Below, piece by piece: positions 1-11,500 of a stretch of 64,000 nt of DNA; position 1 is the first letter of the stretch, and the number at the start of each line of letters is the position of its first letter. Made by a program: the position numbers and the translations under genes. The stretch is from Plasmopara viticola (taxonomy: Eukaryota; Oomycota; Peronosporomycetes; Peronosporales; Peronosporaceae), in the NCBI GenBank assembly GCA_001695595.3, contig MBPM02000188.1, forward strand, positions 1 through 64,000, in the 5' to 3' direction. The notes under the pieces were generated by a model. The model was not told the DNA's origin. It did not search any database and saw nothing but the letters and a program-made list of their open reading frames with translations.

Positions 1-279
1 AATTTTATTCGGTTTCCAAGGCTGTCCAATACGAGCGGCTGTCCGACATTTCAAGCAAACAACGATGACGTCATGAATAGACACATGGACAGGCGCACTC
101 AAGATGATTGCGCCCGGATGGTAATTCTTCTGATTGGCTTAGATAATTGAATGGCTTAGATCTAAGGACCAAATCAATAAACTCAGTTTTGAATCTTCAT
201 TCAACACCGCAAGTGCCTTCTTCGCTCTTCGCTCACCGCAAGCTTCGCTCCTCCACTCCTCCACTTCAAAATTCCAACA
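1..279 (+). repeat. 5' LTR of A1 (partial)
   Basis: It matches the 3' LTR at 4322-4665 apart from substitutions and indels and ends in CCAACA just before the primer-binding site. It has one copy of the GATGATTGCGCCCGGATGG unit, whereas the 3' LTR has two. A perfect TGACGTCA palindrome sits at 66-73. Confidence 0.85.
66..73. promoter_or_regulatory. TGACGTCA palindrome in A1 LTR
   Basis: This perfect 8-bp palindrome is identical to the CRE/ATF bZIP-binding consensus. It is kept in the 3' LTR at 4412-4419. It lies upstream of the putative initiator, where an enhancer element of the LTR would be expected. Binding is inferred only from the motif. Confidence 0.4.
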
Positions 280-293
280 GGTTATGAGCCCAA
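280..293 (+). promoter_or_regulatory. Primer-binding site of A1 (half tRNA-iMet)
   Basis: GGTTATGAGCCCAA directly follows the LTR. Its reverse complement contains GGGCTCATAACC, the anticodon arm and loop of initiator tRNA-Met. Drosophila copia and yeast Ty5 are known to prime from this internal part of the same tRNA. The ATG inside the site is in frame with gag. Confidence 0.75.
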
Positions 294-3200
294 GTACCAT
301 GTCCACTGCGCAAGACGTCTCCACCAAAGTATCCATCGACAAATACAACGGAGACAACTACGTGACGTGGAGCCGCTACATGCGTGGCGTGTTCCTGACC
401 AAGTCAACGTGGCATGTGGTGAATCGCCAGACGACTCCTTCCTTCACCGACTCTCGTGCCAAGGATGAGTATGTCAAGCTTAACAACATCGCCTTCGGAC
501 TTATGCTGCTCCACATGGACACGGATTACCATCACGTCGTGGATGACTGCGAGGAAGCATGGGTAGCATGGACGCGTGTGAAGACACTTTACGGTATATC
601 CCAGAAGGCTGGTCGCATCTATCTCAAGCGACAGCTCTTCAGCATGGAGATGTCGGAAGGCGGCAATGTGCTACAACATTGCAACGAGGTCCTCAACATC
701 AGCGCCAAGCTCAGCAGCATCGGCGTCAAGATGGAGGACGAGGACGTGGCGATCTGCTTGCTGCGCAGTCTCCCCAAGAGCTACGAGAACGTGGTGTTGA
801 ATCTGGAGATGAGCACTGCGGAGCTGAGAACGCAAGACGTTATCAAGGTGCTCACGAACGAGCATATCAAGCGGCAGGGCGAGAAGACTCTGGCGATCAA
901 GACTGAAGACACGGCACGTGCATTCAGCACTGATCGGGAGCCTCGCCAGTGCACGTACTGCGGAAAATTGGGGCACTCGGCTGAGCGGTGCTGGACCAAG
1001 CAGAAGGACGAGAATCGAGGCCCTAAGCGCGGCGGCAACAACCGTGGACGCGTGGTCAACAATGTCCAGTGGCGTAACGACTACAACGACTACGACGATC
1101 GAGTCGCCTTCGCTGTCTCGCTGGAATGCGGCATATCAACGACTAGCAACGCATCGGGACTCTGGGCCATTAATAGTGGTGCCACGCACCACAAATGCAA
1201 CGACAAGACCAAGTTCGCCGTGCTTCATGAAGACCACGAAGGCGAATTGTCTGTTGCCGACGGTAACAAGCTGAAATCAAGGGCGTAGGGACCATCATCG
1301 AACGGGTGGTACTTCCCAACGGCAACGAACGTGAAATCGAGATAAAGGATGCGCTATACGTACCAAGCATGAGCAACAATCTGCTATCGATTCCGCAAAT
1401 CAACAAAAGTGGCCAGTTTCAGGTTGTGTTTGTCGGGTTCAAGATGCACGTTGCTCGCAAGAAGTCAAAACAAGTTGTTGCGACTGCGGATCTTATCAAC
1501 GGACTCTACTGGCTTCGAACGCCACAGCGCTGTGCCAATGCAAACGTGCAAGGTAGCGGTGTGGACTTGCATGCTCGCATGGGTCATGCTCCGGTTGATG
1601 TCCTTCGCAAAATGATCGACAGCAACATGATCAAGGACGCCGAGCCACCCTCTAAGTCATCTGGTCTGTGCCGAGGATGCCAGCGAGGAAAGATGGTCCA
1701 GAAACCATTTCCGAGCAATCCAAGCAAGCCCAAGTATACCCCGTTTGAGTTTTTACACTTCGACAACTGTGGGCCAATGGAGCACGAGTCACTTGGTGGC
1801 AGCAGATACTTGCTGATCAGCACGGACGAGGCAAGTGGGTTTATGGCTGGATTCTGTTTGCGCGCCAAGTCGGAAAGTGAACACTGTCTGCGCAAGTACA
1901 TCCTCAAGGTTGAGAAGCAGTTCGGTGCCAAGGTCAAGTTCGTGCGTCATGATGGGGCCAAGGAGTTCGCAACCAACTCCCTACTCAGTTTCTACGACGA
2001 TCATGGATCGAGGTGCAGCCCACGGTCCGCTACGCGCACCAGACAAACGGCACTGCAGAGCGAGCCAGCCGGACTATCGTCACGATCGGTCGCAGCATGT
2101 TACATCACGCTGGTTTGGACAAAACGTTTTGGGCTGAGGCGGCAATGGCAGCGATCTACATCAAGAACCGACTGCCTTCTCTGAAGATTCCCGCCAAAAC
2201 GCCTTATGAAATTGTGTACAAGACCAAACCAAGCGTCAAACACATGCGAGTATTTGGGTGCAAGGCTTTCATTCTGACACCAAGAGAAAAACGACTCAAG
2301 TGGGAGGCTAAAGCTCGTGAGGGAATTTTCATCGGCTACGAGGAACGTTCCAAGGCATACTGCTTCTTCGACATCAAAGCAGCGAAGGTGGTGATCAGTC
2401 GCGACGTCAACTTCGACGAATTAAGCTTCGGCACCTTTGCGGAATGCTCAGACGATGACGACAATGACTCGCTATTCGACTTCGACACCCTCGATATCGA
2501 CGACTCAGGACCGACGGAGTTCAAGTACACAGGAAAGCGCAAGCCCAATTACTCAAGCTCGCGCAACAGAACTTCAATACGCGCTCAAATAGTCAAAACA
2601 CTGGTTTAGAAGAAACAAGTGCCCCCGAATATCCCGTCCAGTCTCAAGTTAAACGCCGACCAGGCGTGCCCACTACGGTGGATGAAGAAGAAAAGGACGG
2701 CCAAGTTCACGAAGATGGCACGTCTCCAGCGGATGGATCATGGCGAGCAAGCGCCAACGCTGTGGAAAGTACTGACCTTTCCGAGCCAACGACGTATCAA
2801 GACGCAGTTAATGGACCGGAACAGGTGCACTGGCGCAAAGCCATTCAAAGAGAGCTGGAGTTGATGCGACTTCGTGGTGTATTTCTAGCGGCGAAACTTC
2901 CGATTGGACAACGCGCCATTGGCACCAAATGGGTATTCAAGATGAAGCGGAGAGCTGATGGATCGATTGAGAAGTATAAAGCGCGCCTCGTTGCAAAAGG
3001 GTTCAAGCAAAAGCACGGCATCGACTACACGGAGACGTTTTCGCCTGTTATCGAGTATGTGACCTTGCGAATGGTCATAGCGATCGCCAAGTACTTCGAC
3101 TGGCCTCTCGACCAACTGGATGTGGTGACAGCATTCTTGTACGGCGTCATAAAGGAGCAAGTGTTTTGCGCGACATCGAAGGGGTTGAGCTCGATGACAA

Positions 3201-4320
3201 TTGCGACTGTCTCGAGCTAATTAAGGCGATTTATGGACTCAATCAAGCCTCGCGAGTTTGGAACGAGACCTTCGACGGATTCGTGTGCTCCATCGGCTTT
3301 CAAGTTTCAGCCTATGATCCCTGTCTATACACTAAGATTGTGGGTGTCCACTGCGTACTGCTTCTGGCTTACGTCGACGATGTACTCGTCACAGGAAGCT
3401 CGACCGACCTTATCGCGCGTACCAAGAATGACTTGAAGACGCGCTTCGAGATGACGGACAGCGGTGAATGTGTCTTCGTCCTGGGTATGGAACTGGTAAA
3501 GAACCCTGACGGAAGTGTAACAGTGTGCCAGCGACGCTACATTGAAGACACTCTCAAGCGCTTCGGCATGCACGGCAGCAAGCCCGTTGTGAGCCCGGCG
3601 CTTCCAAGTACTCAACTTTTTCCAAGTGACAAGTTGACAGCAACAAATGTTCCGTTTCGTGAAGCAGTCGGTGCACTGATGCATCTAATGATAGCGCTCG
3701 CCCTGACATCGCTTTTGCCGTCGGATATGCGTCGCGGTTTATGGAAAACCCTCAAGATGAGCATTGGATTGCAGTCAAGAGAATTCGTCGCTACCTACAA
3801 GGAACCAAGTCGCATGGACTCTGTTTTAGGCCCGGGAGCAAGATTGACTTTCGCGCATACTCGGACGCAGACTGGGCAGGCGACCACTTCGACCGCAAGT
3901 CGACTTCAGGCTACGCATTCATATTGATGGGAGCACCCATCAGTTGGGGAAGCAAGAAGCAATCAAGCGTATCGCTTTCTACCAGCGAAGCGGAGTACAT
4001 TGCTTTGAGTCTAGCTATATAAGAAGGCAAGTGGTACCATCATCTTCTGTACGAGATTCTGACGGCTGCTAATAAGACCACGCCGGAATTCAAGATATTC
4101 GAAGACAATCAGTCATGCATCAAGATGACGAAGAATCCAGTAAACCATGGACGTGCCAAGCACATCGACATCAAGTACCATCACATCCGCGATGAAGTCA
4201 AGCTGGAGTACTGCGAGACAGCCGTCATGTTGGCAGACATCATGACGAAGGCACTTCCAGGACCACGCCATGCCGACCTGATGAGGGCTCTCGGAATTAC
4301 GCGTGCTCGTATTGAGGGGA
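284..4320 (+). pseudogene. gag-pol: A1 gag-pol polyprotein, degenerate
   Basis: The copia polyprotein order is visible. Gag begins [11 protein letters not shown] and is open to 1288, with a CCHC zinc knuckle ([14 protein letters not shown]) near residue 223. The protease site reads INSGATHH, so the catalytic Asp is replaced by Asn. Integrase follows with a HARMGH...CRGC finger and acidic residues in [17 protein letters not shown] and [10 protein letters not shown] carries [11 protein letters not shown] near 3371, and RNase H runs from about 3840 to 4310. Single-base losses shift the frame near 1271, 2008, 2575, 3175 and 3692. A TAA at 4020-4022 replaces a CAA codon kept in A3. The copy cannot encode a working enzyme set. 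Confidence 0.88.
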
Positions 4321-4321
4321 G

Positions 4322-4665
4322 TACTAAAGGTAATCGGTTTCCCTCAGTTTAATTCCGGTTTCCAAGGCTGTCCAATACGAGCGGCTGTCCGACGTTTCAA
4401 GCAAATAACGATGACGTCATGAATAGACACATGGACAGGCGCACTCAAGATGATTGCGCCCGGATGGGAAGATGCTTGCGCCCGGATGGTAAGTTCCTCT
4501 GATTGGCTTAGATAATTGAATGGCTTCGATGTAGCAAGGAGTTGTGAACTAAGGACCAAATTAATAAACTCACTTTCGAATCTTCATTCAACACCGCAAG
4601 TGCCTTCTCGCTCTTCGCTCACCGCAAGCTTCGCTCCTCCACTCCTCCACTTCAAAATGCCAACA
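4322..4665 (+). repeat. 3' LTR of A1
   Basis: It starts TACTAAAGG just after the purine-rich tract ATTGAGGGGAG and ends CCAACA, for 344 bp. The segment from about 4437 to 4558, including two copies of the GATGATTGCGCCCGGATGGG-like unit and CTGATTGGCTTAGATAA, is strongly similar to family B LTRs. The outer parts match family A LTRs such as A3. Confidence 0.85.
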
Positions 4666-5575
4666 TGTTGCAAAAGGCTGTGGATCAGGTATTGACCTGA
4701 AGTCTGTTAACAAGTGGGAGCTGTGCAAAGGATGCGCTCTTGGCAAGCAGACGCGGGTAAGCTTCAAGTAGTCTTCACCCAATCAGGCAAAGAAACTTCT
4801 TGAAGTCATTCACAGCGATGTGTGTGGACCCATGCAAACGGCGACATTCAGTGGCAAGTGCTATTTTGCTACTTTTATCGATGAGAAGTCGCATTACTGT
4901 GCTGTGTACTTGCTACGAAACAAGTCCGAGGTTGCCGACAAGTTTGCTACTTTTGTTGCGATGGCCGAAAGCCAGACGAACATGCGCGTTAAATCACTTT
5001 GTTGTGATAATGGTGGCGAGTACACTTCTGGAACAATGGCAAAGTTTCGTGCAGAGCGTGGCATCATACAGAATTTACGCCACCTAACACGCCACAAATG
5101 AATGGAGTCGCAGAACGCATGAATTGTACTCTTGTTGAATGTGGACGGTGTATGCTGGAGCACGCTGGTCTGCCAAAAACGTATTGGGGTGAAGCTGTTT
5201 AACTGCTGCGTTTCTTCGCAACCGATGTTCGACACGAGCTGTTGATCATGATGCGTCACCGTTTCAACTGTGGACTGGCAAGAAGCCTTTGTTGGCAAAT
5301 TTGAAGGTATTCGGCTGCCATTCTTACGTCTCAGTTCCAAAGAGAAACGATCCAAGTTTGATGCTCGTTCGACTCGGTGCCGTTTTCTTGGCTATTCAGA
5401 ACATGAAAAGGCGTACAGGTTTGAAAAAATCGGTAGCGGTCGCGTTCTATTGAGTCGGGACGAAAATTTTATGGAAGATACTTTTGACGACAAGATACCA
5501 AGTACCGAGTCACCAGAAGCTGTATTTGACGAGTCCGATACAGCTGGTTTCGACCGCTCGGAAAATGAAAACGCC
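4666..5575 (+). pseudogene. gag-pol: Family B remnant B1: integrase and linker
   Basis: This is the right-hand piece of a family B element split by A1. It opens within the integrase zinc finger (KWELCKGCALGKQTR) and continues through HSDVCGPM, CCDNGGEY and the NGVAER region. The retroviral-type linker follows (KRSKFDARSTRCRFLGYSEHEKAYRFE). A TAG interrupts the frame near 4770, and frameshifts occur near 5080 and 5200. The sequence is almost identical to B6 from 30251 on and is of the same subfamily as B4. It stops abruptly near 5575, where sequence of opposite polarity begins. The RT and RNase H portions are missing. Confidence 0.8.
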
Positions 5576-5580
5576 TTCAT
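5570..5580. other. Tail-to-tail junction of B1 and B2
   Basis: Plus-strand B1 sequence (GAAAATGAAAACGC) switches within a few bases to minus-strand RNase H sequence of B2 (reverse complement of GACTAAAGACATG). No LTR end, 5-bp duplication or primer tract is present, so this is not an insertion boundary. It looks like a rearrangement breakpoint that deleted the 3' parts of both elements. Confidence 0.65.
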
Positions 5581-5790
5581 GTCTTTAGTCGAACAGTATT
5601 GCAGGACCACTTGACCATCTTCAACCTTCTCCCGAACAAAGTGATAGCGAATGTCGATGTGCTTGGTACGCTTGTGGAACTCGGGGTTCTTGGCAAGCGC
5701 AATCGAGCCTTGATTGTCTTCGTAAATCTTGACAGGCTCGTTGCTCTTCATTTCACCAAGCTCGCACAGGAATGCTTTAAGCCATATCGC
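5576..5790 (-). pseudogene. gag-pol: Family B remnant B2, RNase H part (distal)
   Basis: On the minus strand this encodes the RNase H segment [20 protein letters not shown] through [10 protein letters not shown] to QYCSTKDM, where it meets the junction at about 5575. It is the continuation of the piece at 19689-20029, separated from it by insertion of A2. The host word ATCGC at 5786-5790 is repeated at 19689-19693. The 3' end and LTR of B2 are lost at the junction. Confidence 0.8.
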
Positions 5791-6026
5791 TATTGAGGGT
5801 TATGGGTTTCAGGTAATGTACACAACCTAACCCGGTCCAATCCGAAACGCTTTAAGGTAAATACGTTATGTAGAATGAGTGGTTACGAGTTGTAGGACTT
5901 TAAACCCCAATAAATCAATCACTTCCAAATTTACTTCCTTTCAGTCAAGTGTCTTCGCGTCAACGCAAACGACCCTTCACTTCGCTTCTTCAGCCTCCCT
6001 TACCTTCCGGCCTCAAACAATTAACA
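5791..6026 (+). repeat. 5' LTR of A2
   Basis: It is 236 bp, against 264 bp for the 3' LTR. A 28-bp stretch around 5850 is missing here, between short CGGTTTA-like direct repeats that are still seen in the 3' copy. An initiator-like TCACTTCCAAATTT lies at 5919-5932. Confidence 0.88.
5919..5932 (+). promoter_or_regulatory. Oomycete-type initiator/FPR motif in A2 LTR
   Basis: TCACTTCCAAATTT matches the oomycete core promoter consensus TCATTYYNCAWTTT at 12 of 14 positions. It would place the transcript start about 105 bp before the end of the LTR. Promoter activity is inferred. Confidence 0.45.
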
Positions 6027-6030
6027 GGTT

Positions 6031-8252
6031 ATGAGCCCAACAACCATGTCCTCCACGCAAGATGTTTCGTCAAAAGTACTTGTCGACAAATTCAACGGGG
6101 ATAACTACGCTACGTGGTGCCGGTACATGCGCGGCGTGTTTCTCACCAAGTCGGTGTGGCACGTGGTGAATCGGGAGGTCACGCCGCATTCACTGATGCT
6201 CGCGCCAGCGATGAGTACGTCAGAGCCAGCAACATTGCGTTCGGCTTGATGCTACTACACATGGACGTGGACTATCATCATATAGTCGACCAACTGCGAA
6301 GAAGCCTATGCTGCCTGGATCCGTATCAAAACACTTTACGGCGGGTCGCAAAAGGCTGGTCGCATTTACCTGAAGCGCCAACTTTTCAGCATGGAAATGG
6401 CGGAAGGCGACAACGCCTGCATCACTGCAATGAGGTTCTCAACATCAGCGCCAAGCTAAGCAGTATCGGTGCCAAGATGGAGGATGAGGACGTCGCGATT
6501 TGTCTGCTTCGGAGTCTACCAAAAAGCTACGAGAACGTCGTGCTTAACTTGGAGATGAGCAGTGCAGAATTGCGGACGCAAGACGTTGTGAAGGTGCTGA
6601 CAAATGAGCACATCAAGCGACAGGTGAGAGGACTCCAGCGGTGAAAACTGAAGACGCAGCCAAGGCGTTCAGTGCCGAAAGAGAGTCCCGCCAATGCACA
6701 TATTGTGGTAAATTGGGGCATACGATGGAACGATGCTGGACCAAGCAAAAGGATGACAATCGAGGAGCTCGACGCGGCGTACAAAATCGTGGACGCGGAG
6801 CAAGTAATGTACAGTTTCGGTACAGCGACAACGATTACGATCGGATCGCATTTGCAGTATCATTGGAATGCGAGCTGTCTTCGGGCAAAGATATGCCAGG
6901 CATGTGGGCCATTGACAGTGGTGCCACACACCACATTTGCTACGACAAGTCCAAGTTTCGGACTCTCGATGAACAAAATTGTGGCGAACTTGCGGTAGCA
7001 AATGGAAGCAAAACTGCAATTATGGGTGTGGGAACCATTTTTGAGCGGGTGGTGCTACCCAACGGTGACATACGCGACCTTGAAATCAAAGATGCGCTTT
7101 ACGTTCCAAAGATGAGCAAGAACCTGCTCTCTGTCCCGCAGATCAAAAAAGCGGTTGACGGTGCCCGCATGGACATTGAGTCGAAGATTCGAAAGGGATA
7201 GCGGCAACAGCCGACCTAGTTGACGGTCTTTACTGGCTACAAACCTTACGGCCATCGGCTAATATGACTGAATCAAGTAACAAGATTGACCTGCATGCAC
7301 GGTTGGGTCACGCGCCTAATGATGTGCTCCGCAAAATGATTGCTGGTGGAATGATTAAAGACGTTCGTGATGCATCAATGTCAACTCTGTCAAACATTTG
7401 TCGCGGGTGCCAAGAGGGCAAGATGGTCCAGAAACCGTTTCCAAGTAATCCTGACAAGCGTCGATTTGCTTTCTTTGAGCTTCTCCACTTTGACATCTGC
7501 GGCCCAATGGAGCAAGTATCACTTGGGGAAGCAAGTATCTCCTACTAATTGTGGATTAGGCCAGTGGATGTATGAAGGGTTTCTGCTTGCAAGCCAGATC
7601 GGACAGCGAAGATGCAATCAAGACTTACATTTTGAAGGTTCAGACTCAATTTGGAAAGAAAGTCAAGTTGTACGTCATGACGAGCTCGTGAGTTTGCAAC
7701 CAACTCGTTAAAGGTCCTTTACGAGAACGAGGGTATTGAGCAGCAGGTAACAGTCCCATATGCGCATCAAACCAACGGAACAGCTGAGCGCGCAATAAGG
7801 ACGATTGTGACTATTGGACGCAGCATACTACATCACGCTAAACTGGACAAGAGTTTTTGGGGAGAGGCCGCTATGACTGCAATATACATCAAGAACCGCC
7901 TTCCCTCACCAAAAATGAAGAACAAGACTTCATTCGAGATCATTCACAAGCTCAAGCCAAGCGTTGGACATATGCGTGTCTTTGGGTGTCGGGCCTACGT
8001 TTTGACTTCGAAAGAAAAGAGGCTCAAGTGGGACTCCAAGTCTCGAGTTGGTGTGTTTGTTGGCTATAAAGAAGTGTCCAAAGCATACCGAATCTACGAC
8101 CATCAAACTCAGCAAATAGTGATCAGTCGGGACGTAAAGTTTGACGAATCAAGTTTGGTGATTTAGAAGTCATTATTTTTGACGAAATTGAGGAAGCAAA
8201 CATGGACTTCGACTCACTCGAAATAGAAGACGAAGGCTTCACATACACGACG
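6031..8252 (+). pseudogene. gag-pol: A2 gag-protease-integrase, degenerate
   Basis: Gag starts [16 protein letters not shown] from the ATG in the primer-binding site. The frame breaks near 6184 (one base missing) and again near 6290 and 6630. A CCHC knuckle ([14 protein letters not shown]) lies near 6700, protease [11 protein letters not shown] near 6910, the integrase finger HARLGH...CRGC at 7300-7410, HFDICGPM near 7490 and TNGTAERA near 7770. Further frame breaks occur near 7160, 7520 and 7690. The linker ending VISRDVKFDESS is closed by a TAG at 8164-8166. The piece is cut at 8252 by insertion of B3 (duplication CGACG) and resumes at 12958. Confidence 0.87.
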
Positions 8253-8555
8253 TGTTGTCGAAGATGCTGGTGATGATACGCCTCGACCAGCGACTACATA
8301 TCGGTAAGTATCGGTATCTGCAATCAGTTGATGACTGACTGAGGGAGCGGGTTCAAGATGGGCAAAAGATCGGTTTCGGGATGGGAAGATGATTGCGCCC
8401 GGATGGGAAGATGATTGCGCCCGGATGGTGAGTCGTTCTGATTGGCTTAGATAAATCATTGGCTTGGAGGTAGCATGTAGTTGTGAACTAAGGACCTTTT
8501 TAAATATATTCACTTTGCATTTTGCCAACTAGTGCTCACTTCGACCTTTTCAACA
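8253..8555 (+). repeat. 5' LTR of B3
   Basis: This is a 303-bp LTR, TGTTGTCGAAG...TTCAACA. It contains two tandem 22-bp units (8380-8401 and 8402-8423) and the initiator-like TCACTTTGCATTTT at 8510-8523. Confidence 0.93.
8510..8523 (+). promoter_or_regulatory. Oomycete-type initiator/FPR motif in B3 LTR
   Basis: TCACTTTGCATTTT fits TCATTYYNCAWTTT at 13 of 14 positions. An AT-rich TTTAAATATAT lies directly upstream. The block is conserved in every family B LTR in the window, including those that differ on either side of it. Confidence 0.55.
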
Positions 8556-8559
8556 GGTT

Positions 8560-11500
8560 ATGAGCCCAAGCCCCGCCGACTCTGCCTCCCCTTCTCTGAC
8601 TCTGCCTTCGCCACCATGGACGCGTCTATGCCAAGTCGAATCAACAAGTTCGACGGCACCAACTTTCACACCTGGAAGTTCAAGATGCAGATGGTGCTGG
8701 AGGAGAGGGACCTGTGGGAAGTCGCAAGTGGTGAGATCAAGCTGGAGCACTGCACGAATGCGATGGATCAGTCGACTTACAAGAGGAAGTCTCGGAAAGC
8801 GCTAGCGATAATCTGTCTTGCGATGGAAGACTCGCAACTGCCACTAGTCCGGTCGTCAAGTGGTGCGCATGATGCATGGTCGCGACTGGAAGGACACTTT
8901 GAGAAGAGGAGCCTCGCAAACAAGCTCTTTCTTCGTCGACGGTTTTTCACGACAATGATGGAAGAAGGTGATGATGTTCTGGAACACATCAACAAGCTTA
9001 AGACGCTAGCGGAGCAGCTCGATGCTGTAGGTGCCCCGGTGAGCGAGGACGACTTGGTTATCACGCTTCTTGGGAGTCTTAATGACTCGTACCAGTTTCT
9101 CATTACTGCATTGGAATCTCGTGCAGACACTTTGACCTGGGAGCTGGTGACGTCTCGACTTCTCCATGAGGATATGAAGCGCAAGGAGCAGGACGGCGAT
9201 GGAGCTGCGTCTGGCCAAGCGTTCATGATGAAGGATGCGAAGCGCAAAGGACGACCGGTGAAGAAGACTGGTGCGTGCCAATATTGCGGCAAACAAGGAC
9301 ACTGGATTGCAGATCGCCCCTCGCGAGTCCAAAATGATGCTGAGCGATATATCGATCGCAGCGGGCAAACGTCGCGCAGATTGAAGATTCTGGTGACTAT
9401 CTTTTCTCGGTTGGCGGTAGCAGTGGCTCTGTCAAGCCGAATGACGTCTGGCTGGTCGATCGGGGGCGACTCAGCATATGACAAGTTCCAAGAAGTTCAT
9501 GAGGAGCTACAAGACTTTTCCCCCTATCGACGTACATCTGGCAGACGACGGCGTCGTACAAGCTATTGGCAGCGGTGACATTGTGATGGCTATGATGACG
9601 TCGCACGAAATTAAGAAAGGTGTGTTGACAAATGTGTGGCACATCCCCAAGTTGTCGAGAAATTTGTTTTCAGTTGGTCGCTTTACCAAGGACGTCGGGC
9701 CTGTTGTTTTCGACAAGGAAATGCTTTGCCGAAACAAAAGGTGTCAAGTGGAAAATCGGTGCGCGCGAAGGAAAAGGATTATTTCGGCTGCACATGACTC
9801 CGGTTGCTCGTGAAGAAGCAAATACGGTCAAGACTTTGACAAGCAACGAGGACACCTCATATTTGTGGCATCTTCGACTTGGTCATATTGGTCACGACGG
9901 GCTGAACGCAATCGTGAGGAAGAATCTCGCCATTGGAATCGACATTACGTCTGTGAACAAGTGGGAGATTTGTGATGGCTGTGCACTGGGTAAGCAGACT
10001 CGTGTACGGTTCCAATCGATGTCGACGGATCGAGCGAATGAGCTTTTGGAGGTTATACACAGCGATGTGTGCGGTCCCATGCAGTGTCCAACATTTAGTG
10101 GCAAGCGCTACTTCGTGACGTTCATCGACGACAAGTCAAGATATTGCGTCGTCTATCTGATCAAGAGCAAGTCAGAAGTCGTGGACAAGTTCGCCAATTT
10201 TGTGGCATTCGCAGAAAAGCAGACCGGCAAACGCGTAAAATCTCTTCGCAGTGACAACGGTGGCGAGTATACATCCACGAAAATGGCCAAGTTTTGCTCG
10301 GATAATGGAATTGTGCTCAAGTATACGCCGCCGTACACACCACAGCTTAACGGAGTTGCGGAGCGTATGAATCGGACGCTTGTGGAATGCGCAAGGTGCA
10401 TGTTGGAGCACGCGGGTCTCGCCAAACACTACTGGGGAGAAGCAGTTACGACAGCAATGTTTCTTCGAAATCGGTGTCCATCGCGTGCTATCGAGCACCA
10501 GACGTCACCTTTCGAGCTTTGGACAGCCAAGAAACCACTATTAGCCAACTTGAAAGTGTTTGGTTGTCACGCGTTCGTGCATGTTCCGAAAGAAAAGCGC
10601 TCGAAACTGGATGCGAAAGCAATATTGTGTCGATTTTTGGGCTACTCGGAGCACCAAAAGACGTATCGCTTTGAAGAATTGTCGACTGGTCGAATCGTTA
10701 TGAGTCGTGATGCTCAGTTCAAGGAAGACACTTTCGACAGTGGAAGAACGAGTTTCAAAAATAAAAGCACTATTGTCGAGATTCATGATGAGGATGAAGG
10801 AATATCGACGGACGACGTAAACGAGATTGAGCAAGAGCAGGATGAGACACACGACGCAAGTACGGACTTTGAATTGGGAAGCAAGCGGCACACTCGTACT
10901 CAATCTTTGGAAAAGGTGACTGAGGTTCCGCAGCCCAAGCGTCATGTGCCCAAATACCAACGCTCGACACTCGAAGAAATGTCGGCTCTGGCTACAATTC
11001 GCGAAGAGGGCTACAAAACCGCCCACGTCGTGTATTCAGTGGGAAATTGCCGACAACGTTCAAGTCGGCGATGGAATCCAGTGACGCGGGCCAATGGAAA
11101 GCTGCATGCGACTCGGAACTAGAGTCACTCCACAATAACAAGACTTGGGATGTTGTTCCTCTGCCTAAAGGACGCAAAGCGATCGGCTGCAGATGGGTGT
11201 TTCGAGTCAAGGAAAACCAAGATGGGATTATCGAGCGGTTCAAGGCGCGACTCGTTGCCAAGAGATTTTCACAAAAGTTTGGGGTTGATTATGAGGAGAC
11301 ATTTGCGCCGGTGGCGAAGTTTACTTCAATTCGCATCGCGTTGAGTATGGCTGCCAAGTACGGTTTGACGCTACATCAGATGGACGTGAAGACTGCTTTC
11401 TTAAACGGAGTTCTGGATGAAGAAATTTATATGCAGCAGCCTGAAGGATATGTGAGCGAAAACAAACAAGATCATGTATGTAAGCTGAAGCGTTCGTTGT

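Larger units (their letters stand above)
1..4665 (+). mobile_element. Copia element A1 (family A), 5' end outside window
   Basis: This is a family A Ty1/copia element. Its 5' LTR is cut by the window edge, the internal region runs from 280 to 4321, and the 3' LTR is 4322-4665. It interrupts the integrase zinc-finger region of family B remnant B1, whose sequence resumes at 4666 with TGTTG. That 5-bp word should also precede the element outside the window. The coding region has many frameshifts, so the copy is old. The LTR is unusual for family A because its middle resembles the family B LTR. Confidence 0.9.

Noticed and set aside
280..295. tRNA gene fragment suggested by the tRNA-iMet-like words
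   Set aside because: Only 12-14 bases of the anticodon arm are present, always at the LTR edge. That is a primer-binding site and not a gene.
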